IMG/VR virus record: IMGVR_UViG_3300046011_009114
Location: 1-28,418 of that record
Strand: one strand, 5' to 3'
DNA length: 28,418 nucleotides
Origin: a virus
The notes under the pieces were generated by a model, which searched no databases, was not told where the DNA came from, and saw only the letters and a list, made by a program, of their open reading frames with translations. The position numbers and the translations under genes are program-made. Shown piece by piece: positions 1 to 6,005 of the stretch (its first letter is position 1; each line of letters opens with the position of its first letter).

Positions 1-42
1 GTCAATTCGGAAGAAGCGAAAGACTTTCAAGAAAAACAATAA
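1..42 (+). CDS. 3' end of a rightward gene (13 codons)
   Basis: Frame 1 is open from the first base to a TAA at 40-42 and gives the C-terminal residues VNSEEAKDFQEKQ. It is followed at once by a strong terminator, as expected for a real gene end, and it converges on the HU gene. Nothing about the product can be said from 13 residues. Confidence 0.55.
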   Translation, partial: VNSEEAKDFQEKQ

Positions 43-43
43 T

Positions 44-75
44 AAAAAACCCGATGCTAATGTATCGGGTTTTTT
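44..75. terminator. Bidirectional rho-independent terminator
   Basis: The 7-bp stem ACCCGAT/ATCGGGT (49-55 and 64-70) has an 8-nt loop, is preceded by an A run and followed by a T run, so it works on both strands. It lies between the rightward gene ending at 42 and the leftward HU gene ending at 78. Confidence 0.9.
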
Positions 76-77
76 GT

Positions 78-332
78 TTATGCTTGTGAAGGTTTAAACT
101 TAATTAGCGTTTTTGCCGGAATTTGTAATTTTTGTCCTGTTGCTGGATTCCTTCCTTCTCTTGGAGCCGCTTCATGCTTTTTGAAAACGCCAAATTCGGC
201 AATTGCAACTCTACCTTCTTCCATGGTTGCTTTTTCAATAATTTCAAAAGTCGCATTGATAACTTTTTTTGCCGTTTCTTGAGTTACTGACGCTTTATAA
301 GCAACAACTTTAATTAATTCTGATTTGTTCAT
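78..332 (-). CDS. HU-family DNA-binding protein
   Basis: This is an 84-residue histone-like protein that bends and compacts double-stranded DNA as a dimer. The N-terminal helical body (MNKSELIKVVAYKASVTQ) is followed by the beta-arm signature GRNPATGQKLQIPA near residues 60-73, the hallmark of HU/IHF; the usual length is about 90. Phages of Bacteroidota often carry an HU gene, which may serve replication, integration or packaging. It stands alone, ending in a two-way terminator, with a 121-nt upstream region that carries a 16-bp palindrome. Family assignment is secure; whether it acts as HU or in an IHF-like role in integration cannot be told. Confidence 0.93.
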   Translation of the reverse strand: MNKSELIKVVAYKASVTQETAKKVINATFEIIEKATMEEGRVAIAEFGVFKKHEAAPREGRNPATGQKLQIPAKTLIKFKPSQA

Positions 333-453
333 TGTAATTCTAGCACTTATCCTTGCAATCGGGATTTAAATTAAATTTCAGTTTTTTTGTAATCAATATT
401 GCATATTGCAATATGCGTTTTATGCAGTTTGCTACTGCTACAATTATTAAAAG
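333..453 (-). promoter_or_regulatory. Promoter region of the HU gene with a 16-bp palindrome
   Basis: A perfect palindrome GCATATTGCAATATGC lies at 401-416, with a further partial copy (AATATTGCA) next to it. Downstream on the minus strand is a poor promoter match, TTG, 20 nt, TAATTTAA. The palindrome lacks a T run on either side, so an operator is more likely than a terminator. Confidence 0.4.
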
Positions 454-1257
454 TTATTCAATATTTTTCTTGTCAAAATAAGGAATTAATTCTCCTTTTA
501 TTGTTTGGTCAACTTCTCGATTAAGTTGTTCTAAAAAATCATTTAGTTCTTTATGCACTACGTTTCTTTTGTACTGAGCAGATGATCTAATTGTCAAAGT
601 TAGTTTGTTTACTTTGGACAAACCGCCATAAACCGCCAATAGCAATCTTGAAAATTCAGCCGTTAATTGATAATATTCCATTTCTTTGACTACATTATCT
701 TTGGTTACTAAAACTGCTGCGGTAATGTAAGGCTTATTTACAAATCTAGTCCAAACACCTTTTACGGTTCCTAATTGAACGCATACGCGCGTAAATTCTT
801 CCTTGGTAAACATTCCTTTTCCATAAAAGAAAAAAGCAATTTCAATGTCGTCTTTTGAGATGTTGTACCTAATACTAGCCCAGCGCATAATAAAAGCATA
901 ATTTTCCAAAAAGTCATACGGACGCTCTATAAATTTGTGGCGAATTATAACTTGCTTCTCTTTGGCCATTCCGGTTAATCGTTCTCTATCGACGACTATT
1001 TTTCCGTTTTTGGCAATTGACAAATTGTTCTTTTTTGTAACGCCATGGATTCTTTTTTTAGAAGTGCGTTTTTCCCATTGCTCAAAAGTTTCTCCTGGTT
1101 TAATTTTAAGAAATTCTTCCATCGATTCGGTTTGGAACCTATTTCTCTTTTCTTTAGCGCTTCCGAAAGTATCTTTTTTCTCAGCAAATGCGCCTTGAAT
1201 TTTGTTTTTAGTAGTTCCTGCGCGTCGGCCGTTGTACTTTCTTTTATCTTCTTGCAT
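454..1257 (-). CDS. Unrecognised basic protein, possible winged-helix core
   Basis: This 267-residue protein is the last gene of the leftward operon. Residues 1-90 are rich in Lys, Arg and Gln and look disordered (for example EDKRKYNGRRAGTTKNK). Residues 115-180 (ENYAFIMRWASIRYNISKDD to TRFVNKPYITAAVLV) alternate helices and a short sheet in a way that resembles MarR-type winged-helix domains, but no diagnostic motif is present. The C-terminus is helical and charged. The start overlaps the stop of the small gene at 1244-1375 by 14 nt, suggesting translational coupling. A nucleic-acid-binding role is only an inference. Confidence 0.75.
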   Translation of the reverse strand: MQEDKRKYNGRRAGTTKNKIQGAFAEKKDTFGSAKEKRNRFQTESMEEFLKIKPGETFEQWEKRTSKKRIHGVTKKNNLSIAKNGKIVVDRERLTGMAKEKQVIIRHKFIERPYDFLENYAFIMRWASIRYNISKDDIEIAFFFYGKGMFTKEEFTRVCVQLGTVKGVWTRFVNKPYITAAVLVTKDNVVKEMEYYQLTAEFSRLLLAVYGGLSKVNKLTLTIRSSAQYKRNVVHKELNDFLEQLNREVDQTIKGELIPYFDKKNIE

Positions 1258-1375
1258 CTCGAATTATTTTTTGCAATTCACGAATTTTGTCGTTTAACTT
1301 TTCGTCGTTTGATCCTTTAAGCATAAGTTTTGTTCTTTTAGCCAATAGCTCATTTAATTTTTCTTGGTCAGTCAT
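1244..1375 (-). CDS. Small helical protein (43 aa)
   Basis: The ORF begins MTDQEKLNELLAKRTKLM and is highly charged and helical throughout, like a short coiled-coil. Its ATG overlaps the TGA of the upstream gene (TCAT at 1372-1375 on the plus strand) and its end overlaps the next gene by 14 nt. Its tight fit between two genes and its A-rich upstream stretch support expression. I do not recognise the family. Confidence 0.6.
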   Translation of the reverse strand: MTDQEKLNELLAKRTKLMLKGSNDEKLNDKIRELQKIIRDARR

Positions 1376-1659
1376 TTTTTATTTTTAAGCAGTTTGTTAT
1401 ATAATTCTTCAGGTGTTTCCCATTCAGATTCAGGTCCAGTTTTACCAAAATCACAATCAAAACAATAGTGTTGCAATTCTTCTTTGTCAAACCAAAAAGA
1501 AAGCAAGTCTATTATTGTATTAACCAATTTATCATTCTGAAATATCGGAAATTCGTTAATTGAAAACGCTTCTTGAAGCAATTGACTATTCTTTTTATCT
1601 TCGTATTGCTGCAATCTTATAGCCTCTATTGCGTTTGCAAATTGTTCTTTGGAAATCAT
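1372..1659 (-). CDS. Hypothetical phage protein (95 aa)
   Basis: An acidic, mostly helical protein with two Cys close together (YCFDCDF near residue 65-71) and a C-terminal segment WETPEELYNKLLKNKK. It overlaps the DUF3310 gene upstream by 4 nt and the 43-aa gene downstream by 4 nt, so the three are probably translated together. I do not recognise a domain with a known function. Confidence 0.75.
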   Translation of the reverse strand: MISKEQFANAIEAIRLQQYEDKKNSQLLQEAFSINEFPIFQNDKLVNTIIDLLSFWFDKEELQHYCFDCDFGKTGPESEWETPEELYNKLLKNKK

Positions 1660-2009
1660 CGATCGTTTTCTATTAATTTTAATTCTTTCTCTCTCACAAT
1701 CTTAATTTCTCGCTGGATATAATCCAAGGCCTTCTCTAAATCAATTAAATGCGTTCCTTTTTTTCTAGCGCGCGTAATGTACTTAATAACGTTTCCCTCG
1801 TTAAAATTTAAGCCGTTGTCGCTTACAAAATCTATAACATCGTATTGCTGCGGGTAATGTAATGGAATCATAATTTCTTTTTTAAAAATTTCTAATAGTT
1901 CGTTGTATAAATAAGTTTCGTCATATTTGCTTTTGCCGTACAATTTTTCATTCCTGTAATTTCTATTTCTGTACGGATAATTGTCGTCTAACCAAGTTTC
2001 AAATTTCAT
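1656..2009 (-). CDS. DUF3310 family phage protein
   Basis: The C-terminal half (about residues 50-105) carries the DUF3310 pattern: HYPQQYDVIDFVSDNGLNFN followed by GNVIKYITRARKKG and a DLEKALDYIQRE helix. The family is widespread in phages and is often labelled a nucleotide kinase, but its activity is not established. The protein is 117 residues; residues 1-48 are an extra N-terminal part rich in Tyr and Asn. It overlaps the next gene by 4 nt (ATGA). Confidence 0.85.
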   Translation of the reverse strand: MKFETWLDDNYPYRNRNYRNEKLYGKSKYDETYLYNELLEIFKKEIMIPLHYPQQYDVIDFVSDNGLNFNEGNVIKYITRARKKGTHLIDLEKALDYIQREIKIVREKELKLIENDR

Positions 2010-2068
2010 TTTTTATCTGATTATTGGCACTTTTTTACATTTACTGCCGTTTTATAGGTTTATTTGTT

Positions 2069-2428
2069 TTAATATAAACTTGCAATGTGTTTGTTGATAC
2101 CATAGTCAAGTAAGATGTATTCTTTATTTTCTATTCCCCAGTTTTTACTGTTATGTAAATCGCAGTTATCAAAATCAAATTCAGGAACTTTTGATTTAAT
2201 ACGTCTTACAACTACATTTGGTATTGATTTAACAGCATCATATCTCTTTTGACATACTACACCTATAAATACCCATTTTAGTTCCGCTAATAAATCAATA
2301 TCTTTATACTTATCCCAAACGTATTTCTCATTGATTCCTTGTAGATAACCTCTTCTGCTTATAGGTATTTTGATAACTATATTATCAAATAATATTACAA
2401 GCCTTGTTGAATATTTAAAGTAAATCAC
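2069..2428 (-). CDS. Miniature protein-kinase-fold-like protein (119 aa)
   Basis: The order of motifs recalls the eukaryotic-type kinase/aminoglycoside phosphotransferase fold in very compact form: a strand with a possible ATP-binding Lys (VIKIP, K20), a helix with a Glu (NEKYVW, E34), a hinge-like strand (WVFIGVVCQ, 52-60), a catalytic-loop-like DLHNSKNWG (D90, H92, N96), and LLDYG (D108) in place of DFG. Known kinases of this fold have at least 200 residues, so most of both lobes is missing. It may be an inactive fold remnant or a minimal phage enzyme. It overlaps the upstream gene by 4 nt, in an operon of unknown phage genes. The fold call is inference from motifs only. Confidence 0.6.
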   Translation of the reverse strand: MIYFKYSTRLVILFDNIVIKIPISRRGYLQGINEKYVWDKYKDIDLLAELKWVFIGVVCQKRYDAVKSIPNVVVRRIKSKVPEFDFDNCDLHNSKNWGIENKEYILLDYGINKHIASLY

Positions 2429-2655
2429 AATCCTTTTTCTTTTTTATAGATTTCTAGTAGTTTTTCATTTGTGTTGTAATCAAATTTTTCCCAATCATCT
2501 GATTTAGATAAATTCAAATACCACTCTGCAAATCCAATAGCAAATTCATCTGCTATAAGTTCACATTCTTCTGCATTATAGTTTCTGGTTCGCCAAATTT
2601 CATCCTTTGCATATTGTTCAAACTTTTCTTTTAGTGTCATCTTACTTTTTGTCAT
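2425..2655 (-). CDS. Hypothetical protein with EFAIGFAEW motif (76 aa)
   Basis: A small acidic helical protein. Its central segment ADEFAIGFAEWYLNLSK resembles a motif I associate with many small uncharacterised proteins of Bacteroidota phages. There is no known function. It overlaps the kinase-fold-like gene downstream by 4 nt, and a hairpin (2659-2683) lies just before its start. Confidence 0.75.
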   Translation of the reverse strand: MTKSKMTLKEKFEQYAKDEIWRTRNYNAEECELIADEFAIGFAEWYLNLSKSDDWEKFDYNTNEKLLEIYKKEKGL

Positions 2656-2658
2656 TAC

Positions 2659-2683
2659 ATAAACCCCAAAATTTAGGGTTTAT
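2659..2683 (-). other. Intergenic hairpin between 2673-2912 and 2425-2655
   Basis: A perfect 8-bp inverted repeat, ATAAACCC (2659-2666) and GGGTTTAT (2676-2683), with a 9-nt loop spans the stop codon of the upstream gene and ends 4 nt before the next start. There is no T run, so it is more likely an mRNA-stability or translation element than a terminator. Confidence 0.45.
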
Positions 2684-2912
2684 CTTGTTGTGAAAGGTTA
2701 AATGTTTCGTTGTAGTATTGTTCGCAATCAAAAAAACCTCTATTATTTGTCATATCAGCTTTTGATATTGCATAGGATTGAGCATCAATTATCTGTTGCT
2801 TTTCCATTTCTTTGGCTTGTTCAATGTATACAATCATTTCTTTTTGTGTAAGTGAAGGATTTGAATTAACCTCTATTTTAGAAATTAACCATTCTACTGC
2901 TGTTTGTTTCAT
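2673..2912 (-). CDS. Hypothetical phage protein (79 aa)
   Basis: The pattern TAVEWLISKI near the N-terminus and EQAKEMEKQQIIDAQSYA in the middle resembles a common family of small uncharacterised proteins in Bacteroidota phages and related elements. It is predicted to be helical and soluble. It overlaps the Cys-rich gene upstream by 4 nt. No function is known to me. Confidence 0.75.
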   Translation of the reverse strand: MKQTAVEWLISKIEVNSNPSLTQKEMIVYIEQAKEMEKQQIIDAQSYAISKADMTNNRGFFDCEQYYNETFNLSQQDKP

Positions 2913-3235
2913 AAGTTTATTTGTATTTTTCTAGTTTCACAACCCATTTTATGTACACCATCTGTTTGATGACAATACTTACAATAATTTTCTTGGGTGC
3001 ATTTAGGATAGTTGCATTGTTCTAAATTGCATATCTCACCTTCACGTTTAACTCCATTTAGTTTACATTTTTCAGAGTCTTTATTATTTGGCCAAAAATC
3101 ATCGCATTTATCTTCTCCTTCTTTAGGACCAAAACCCATATAACTTTGTCTATGGGGATTAGGAGTAGCTGTAAATCTATAGCAATAATCTTTAGAATGG
3201 CATAGTGCATTAGAACACATTGATATATCTGGCAT
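2909..3235 (-). CDS. Cysteine-rich protein, probable zinc-binding (108 aa)
   Basis: There are thirteen Cys. The N-terminal block (MCSNALCHSKDYCYRF, then KCDDFWPN) and the C-terminal block (EICNLEQCNYPKCTQENYC, then KYCHQ) look like two metal-binding knuckles. The first block resembles a small uncharacterised phage family with a CxxxxCxxxxxCYR pattern. It is the first gene after the tRNA-like element, 96 nt away, and overlaps the next gene by 4 nt. A cytosolic zinc protein is the likely form; the role is unknown. Confidence 0.75.
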   Translation of the reverse strand: MPDISMCSNALCHSKDYCYRFTATPNPHRQSYMGFGPKEGEDKCDDFWPNNKDSEKCKLNGVKREGEICNLEQCNYPKCTQENYCKYCHQTDGVHKMGCETRKIQINL

Positions 3236-3330
3236 AATTTCTTTATTATTTTAACAATTCCTAGTAATTAAAATCTCGCGTGTGCAAGCACTTATCAAAG
3301 TTGTGTTGCTGACCAATGATCAACTTGTAG

Positions 3331-3391
3331 GGGAAAGAGCAGGACTCGAACCTGCACACTCTTTCAGCTTTAACCATTCAGCCATCTTTCC
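3331..3391 (-). tRNA. tRNA-like element without an anticodon arm
   Basis: Read on the minus strand, 3391 to 3331 gives a perfect 7-bp acceptor stem (GGAAAGA with TCTTTCC), the usual TG at positions 8-9, a D arm (GCTGAATGGTTAAAGC, with the GG of the D loop) and a perfect T arm (GCAGG, TTCGAGT, CCTGC). Only about 11 nt (TGAAAGAGTGT) lie between the D and T arms, where at least 22 are normal, so no anticodon stem-loop can form. CCA is not encoded. It sits between two genes of the leftward operon. It is either a tRNA gene with a 12-nt deletion or a tRNA mimic; it cannot decode. Confidence 0.6.
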
Positions 3392-3395
3392 AATT

Positions 3396-3605
3396 TTATA
3401 ATTTCTCTATTTCTTGTTTAACTTCTTGCCAAAATCCAATAGTAGAATGTACTTCCGTATTTAGAGGATTGCTGTGCGGATTTGCATTAATAATGTATTG
3501 AGCCGCAATTGAAGCACAAACCTTAGCGTCTTTTTTAGTAATCTTTAAACTAGATAAACGCATTTTCTCAACAAGCTCAATCGCGCAACGTTTTGAATCT
3601 TCCAT
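3396..3605 (-). CDS. Hypothetical protein ending in WQEVKQEIEKL (69 aa)
   Basis: The segments KKDAKVCASIAAQYII and FWQEVKQEIEKL resemble small helical proteins common in Bacteroidota phages. It ends 5 nt before the tRNA-like element, so both are probably on one transcript. Function unknown. Confidence 0.75.
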   Translation of the reverse strand: MEDSKRCAIELVEKMRLSSLKITKKDAKVCASIAAQYIINANPHSNPLNTEVHSTIGFWQEVKQEIEKL

Positions 3606-3614
3606 ATTTATTAA

Positions 3615-3872
3615 TTACATGTTTTCGTCTAGCAATTTAAGAACTCCAATCCAATTCTCCTTAGTCTTAAAATAAATCTCCATCTGGCATTGTCCCGCTT
3701 TTTCTCGATTCATATAAATATCGAGTCCGTAGAGATTACGATCGTCCTTATAGGCGTAATATCCCGCAAAATCAATCTGATTAAAACAAAACATCACATA
3801 CCCATCAACGTAAATTTTCACTCTGCCATTGTACGTTTTAAATTCGTACTTATGATCTCTTATCTCTGTCAT
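3615..3872 (-). CDS. Hypothetical protein (85 aa)
   Basis: A predicted mainly beta-strand protein rich in aromatic residues (YEFKTYNGRVKIYVDGYVMF). It has no motif I recognise. It starts 5 nt after the stop of the HTH regulator and is therefore likely co-expressed with it. Confidence 0.7.
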   Translation of the reverse strand: MTEIRDHKYEFKTYNGRVKIYVDGYVMFCFNQIDFAGYYAYKDDRNLYGLDIYMNREKAGQCQMEIYFKTKENWIGVLKLLDENM

Positions 3873-3877
3873 GATTT

Positions 3878-4255
3878 CTAGATTACTTCATTACCGCTTG
3901 CGGTCGATTTTTTTTCAACACTAGATACCTTCACAAAATATCCAAATTCGCCAGCTTTCTTAGCCTTTACAAAAGCTATATTTACAATCTCACCAGTCTC
4001 CTTATGTACATATTGATTTACATCAGTTCTCTCATATCCTACAAACGAACTAAACCTTTCTTCTTGACCAGATAACTTAACCTTAGCTATAGGCTCCTTT
4101 TTAGGAGAATCTCCTTTTATAATCAAACTAGAAAGTATTTTGTGAACTCCACCCTTACTCATTACCATTTCCTTAGCAATAGCCGCAATGCTCTTACCCT
4201 GGTTATGTAAATCCAAAATCTTTTTATGCCTGAAATCCTTTTCCTGATCAATCAT
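3878..4255 (-). CDS. HTH DNA-binding regulator, first gene of the leftward operon
   Basis: Residues 8-42 (HKKILDLHNQGKSIAAIAKE followed by MVMSKGGVHKILSS) form a resolvase-type helix-turn-helix with the two helices around the G-K-S turn. Residues 80-115 (a possible second, beta-rich domain, HKETGEIVNIAFVKAKKAG) are not recognised. It is 125 residues long. Upstream lie a TATATTTG promoter element, a 13-bp palindrome between the promoter elements and five further TCGTTCAC half sites, which makes it a good candidate for a self-regulating repressor or a replication initiator-like iteron binder. It leads the operon running down to 454. Confidence 0.8.
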   Translation of the reverse strand: MIDQEKDFRHKKILDLHNQGKSIAAIAKEMVMSKGGVHKILSSLIIKGDSPKKEPIAKVKLSGQEERFSSFVGYERTDVNQYVHKETGEIVNIAFVKAKKAGEFGYFVKVSSVEKKSTASGNEVI

Positions 4256-4283
4256 TATTTAAACATTTATAATTACTAATATG

Positions 4284-4313
4284 CAAATATAGTGAACGAC
4301 GTTCAAATAACAA
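4284..4313 (-). promoter_or_regulatory. Promoter of the leftward operon with embedded operator
   Basis: On the minus strand, TTG (4313-4311), 19 nt, then TATATTTG (4291-4284) match the Bacteroidota promoter. The perfect palindrome TGAACGTCGTTCA (4293-4305) fills the spacer, the position of a classic repressor site. The HTH gene starts about 29 nt downstream. Confidence 0.7.
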
Positions 4314-4411
4314 TACCTAATCGTTCACTTTTTTTTATTGAATCGTTCACTTTTATATCCAAATCGTTCACTAATCGTTCACTTTTGCCCTTTTTAAGCC
4401 AAATCGTTCAC
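4292..4411. repeat. Iteron-like array of TCGTTCAC
   Basis: Five direct copies start at 4321, 4343, 4364, 4375 and 4404, four of them within the longer unit AATCGTTCACTTTT, plus one inverted copy at 4292-4299. Start-to-start distances are 22, 21, 11 and 29; the first three match whole helical turns. The unit is a half site of the palindrome at 4293-4305, so one protein, most simply the HTH protein at 3878-4255, could bind all. Confidence 0.8.
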
Positions 4412-4833
4412 TTTTATATAGAATACCGCATTAGCCCTTTGTTTTACAGAGGTTTTAGAAATTGTAGGTTCGTTTTTTAAATGTGGTGAGAGTATGTGGT
4501 AGGTAGGGATTATACCCACGGACCTGGGCGGCAATCGGCAAAAGGGAAACGGTTTTTTTTGATGGCGGGGGCCTTTCTTTTGGATTATATTTTGTAAATG
4601 TTTTGCCTTTTTATACTTGATATCCAGGCCTTTATGTATAAACTTACGCCGTTTTTATGTTCGGTTGCTGCTGCTTCATCTCACATTTATAATCTTAATA
4701 CGATTGTATATTAAAACACTAACTTACTAGCTTTCAATCAATTATAAATTATCTTTGTTGTTTACTCCGATAACTAAATTTATTGATCCCGTTTAAAACT
4801 CGCGCAAATTATTGATTTTTAAAGCGTTGCGCC

Positions 4834-4846
4834 TTTCCAGGTTGCA
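4834..4846 (+). repeat. 13-bp direct repeat TTTCCAGGTTGCA, copy 1
   Basis: The identical 13-mer recurs at 5050-5062, 216 bp away, both in the same orientation and both followed by A-rich sequence. Related CCAGG-containing stretches occur at 4624 and 5236. The role is unknown. Confidence 0.5.
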
Positions 4847-5049
4847 CAAAACTCCACAAAATTAAATTAACCTTTCATAAAATACTCGACAATCACGAAA
4901 TTTAAAACCGTGAAGGAAACGCGCTATTTTTTTTTATTGTTGTTGTATGGTGTTGTGTGTTTGTTTTGGGGTGTTCCTTGGTGCGCTCTGACTATTGGCA
5001 AATTTCAGATATTTAAACGGATCCTATAATAAATTAATATATTTCTATA

Positions 5050-5062
5050 TTTCCAGGTTGCA
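5050..5062 (+). repeat. 13-bp direct repeat TTTCCAGGTTGCA, copy 2
   Basis: Second exact copy of the repeat at 4834-4846, within the noncoding control region. Confidence 0.5.
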
Positions 5063-5388
5063 TATAAAAACAATTAAACAACAATAACGCATTAAAATAT
5101 ATATTTCGGTCTGTTAATGTTTACGATCGTTTAAAACGTGGTTTTTGTGTCTTCAGGTTCCCCGGTGTTGTTGGATTGTGTTTTGGTCCTTTGTTTTGTG
5201 TCTGCTGCTTTCCTTTAATTGGCAAATTTACACTATTCCAGGCGGCAACCTTCAAAAGTCCTTTATTTATCGATACTTTTACACTATTCAACACTATATT
5301 TTTGTAGGATTTTACTTTGTCAATGATGTATTTCATCGACTTTTTATGTAGATTAACGATTTTATTAGTTTCGTTTGTGGTGCTGTTG

Positions 5389-5396
5389 TACGTTTG
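5389..5396 (+). promoter_or_regulatory. Possible -7 element of the rightward small-gene operon
   Basis: TACGTTTG matches TAnnTTTG and lies 32 nt before the first gene of the operon. A TTTG at 5374-5377 is too close (11 nt) to be a normal -33 element, so the promoter call is weak. Confidence 0.35.
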
Positions 5397-5428
5397 TTTC
5401 AGAATTAAAACAATAAAAATTTAAAATT

Positions 5429-5590
5429 ATGAAATCAAAATTTATTCTTTATTTCCTTTTGGCCGTTTGTAGTTTTATAGTCGTGGCGCTTATGTTTTGC
5501 ATGACAACTAAAACGCTATTTAATTACGTTCTTTTATCGTTACTCCTGGCGGCCTTTGTTAGTGTTTTTATTACAACCTTTAAAAATTAG
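5429..5590 (+). CDS. Small membrane protein (53 aa)
   Basis: The ORF begins MKSKFILYFLLAVCSFIVV and has two hydrophobic stretches, about residues 5-24 and 31-50, separated by MTTKT, so it is a probable two-helix inner-membrane hairpin. The start is preceded by TAAAATT. It is the first gene of the rightward operon and ends 4 nt before the next start. No family is recognised. Confidence 0.65.
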   Translation: MKSKFILYFLLAVCSFIVVALMFCMTTKTLFNYVLLSLLLAAFVSVFITTFKN

Positions 5591-5594
5591 AACC

Positions 5595-5723
5595 ATGAAA
5601 AAATTTAATTTATTACCGGAACAAACACAGGGCAAAATATTGTTATTTATTACGGCGTTTTCCGCTTGTGGCCTTCTTATTATTATTAGCGAATTTACAA
5701 ATATTATCAACTTTATTATTTAA
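5595..5723 (+). CDS. Small membrane protein (42 aa)
   Basis: It begins MKKFNLLPEQTQGKILLF; residues 14-32 form one transmembrane helix, with a hydrophobic C-terminus (NIINFII). The start context AACC-ATG and the 4-5 nt spacing to genes on both sides match the operon. Function unknown. Confidence 0.6.
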   Translation: MKKFNLLPEQTQGKILLFITAFSACGLLIIISEFTNIINFII

Positions 5724-5728
5724 TCATC

Positions 5729-6001
5729 ATGGAAACTACAAAAATTTCATTTACTAGAGTAAACAACGACGTAAACGGAAACCCGCGTTATGTTTGCCAC
5801 TTTTCAAACTTATTGAAAGATTCAGAAAATTATTTCAATACTAGCGCTAAAATTTCAGATCGTTATAACACCGCGTTAAATAGAGCGCGTAAAATTGGCG
5901 GCCGCAAATTTCATAACAAACAATACGGCGGCGGGATTGTCTTTCAGTCTTACAACATTCAAGAAACAGAAAACGATATTTTAAACCTTTTAAATTCTTA
6001 A
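5729..6001 (+). CDS. Hypothetical protein (90 aa)
   Basis: A soluble, basic protein: METTKISFTRVNNDVNGNPR, then a segment with ALNRARKIGGRKFHNKQYGG. The conserved-looking Arg/Lys/Gly stretch could contact nucleic acid, but no known domain is recognised. It is 4 nt ahead of the next gene, with the operon's typical ATC-ATG start context. Confidence 0.75.
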   Translation: METTKISFTRVNNDVNGNPRYVCHFSNLLKDSENYFNTSAKISDRYNTALNRARKIGGRKFHNKQYGGGIVFQSYNIQETENDILNLLNS

Positions 6002-6005
6002 CATC

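Larger units (their letters stand above)
4412..5428. other. About 1.0 kb without a convincing gene; control region, possible origin
   Basis: No gene is supported here. It holds a TTTATAC/GTATAAA hairpin (4610-4642), a GCGCAA/TTGCGC hairpin (4802-4832), a TATCTTTG -7 element (4750-4757), a TAATTTTG element on the minus strand (4864-4857), a 13-bp direct repeat (4834 and 5050), a 49-nt tract with no C (4927-4975) and a TACGTTTG element (5389-5396). Lying between divergent operons and next to iterons, it is a candidate replication origin and early control region; this is inference. Confidence 0.5.

Noticed and set aside
4292-4480. 62-aa rightward ORF over the iteron array
   Set aside because: It is translated straight through the TCGTTCAC repeats (recurrent FTF/SF/NRS residues) and begins at a GTG inside the operator; it is repeat DNA, not a gene.
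4503-4519. T-arm-like stem (GTGGG / CCTAC on the minus strand) with a loop resembling a T loop, preceded by AGGTCC
   Set aside because: Only a single arm with two wrong loop bases; no matching 5' acceptor strand was found upstream, so it is at most a fragment of a tRNA gene and could be chance.
5121-5351. Two overlapping small ORFs on opposite strands (71 aa leftward, 68 aa rightward)
   Set aside because: They shadow each other, neither has a recognisable domain or good upstream promoter. The leftward one has a TAAAAA start context and cannot be fully excluded.
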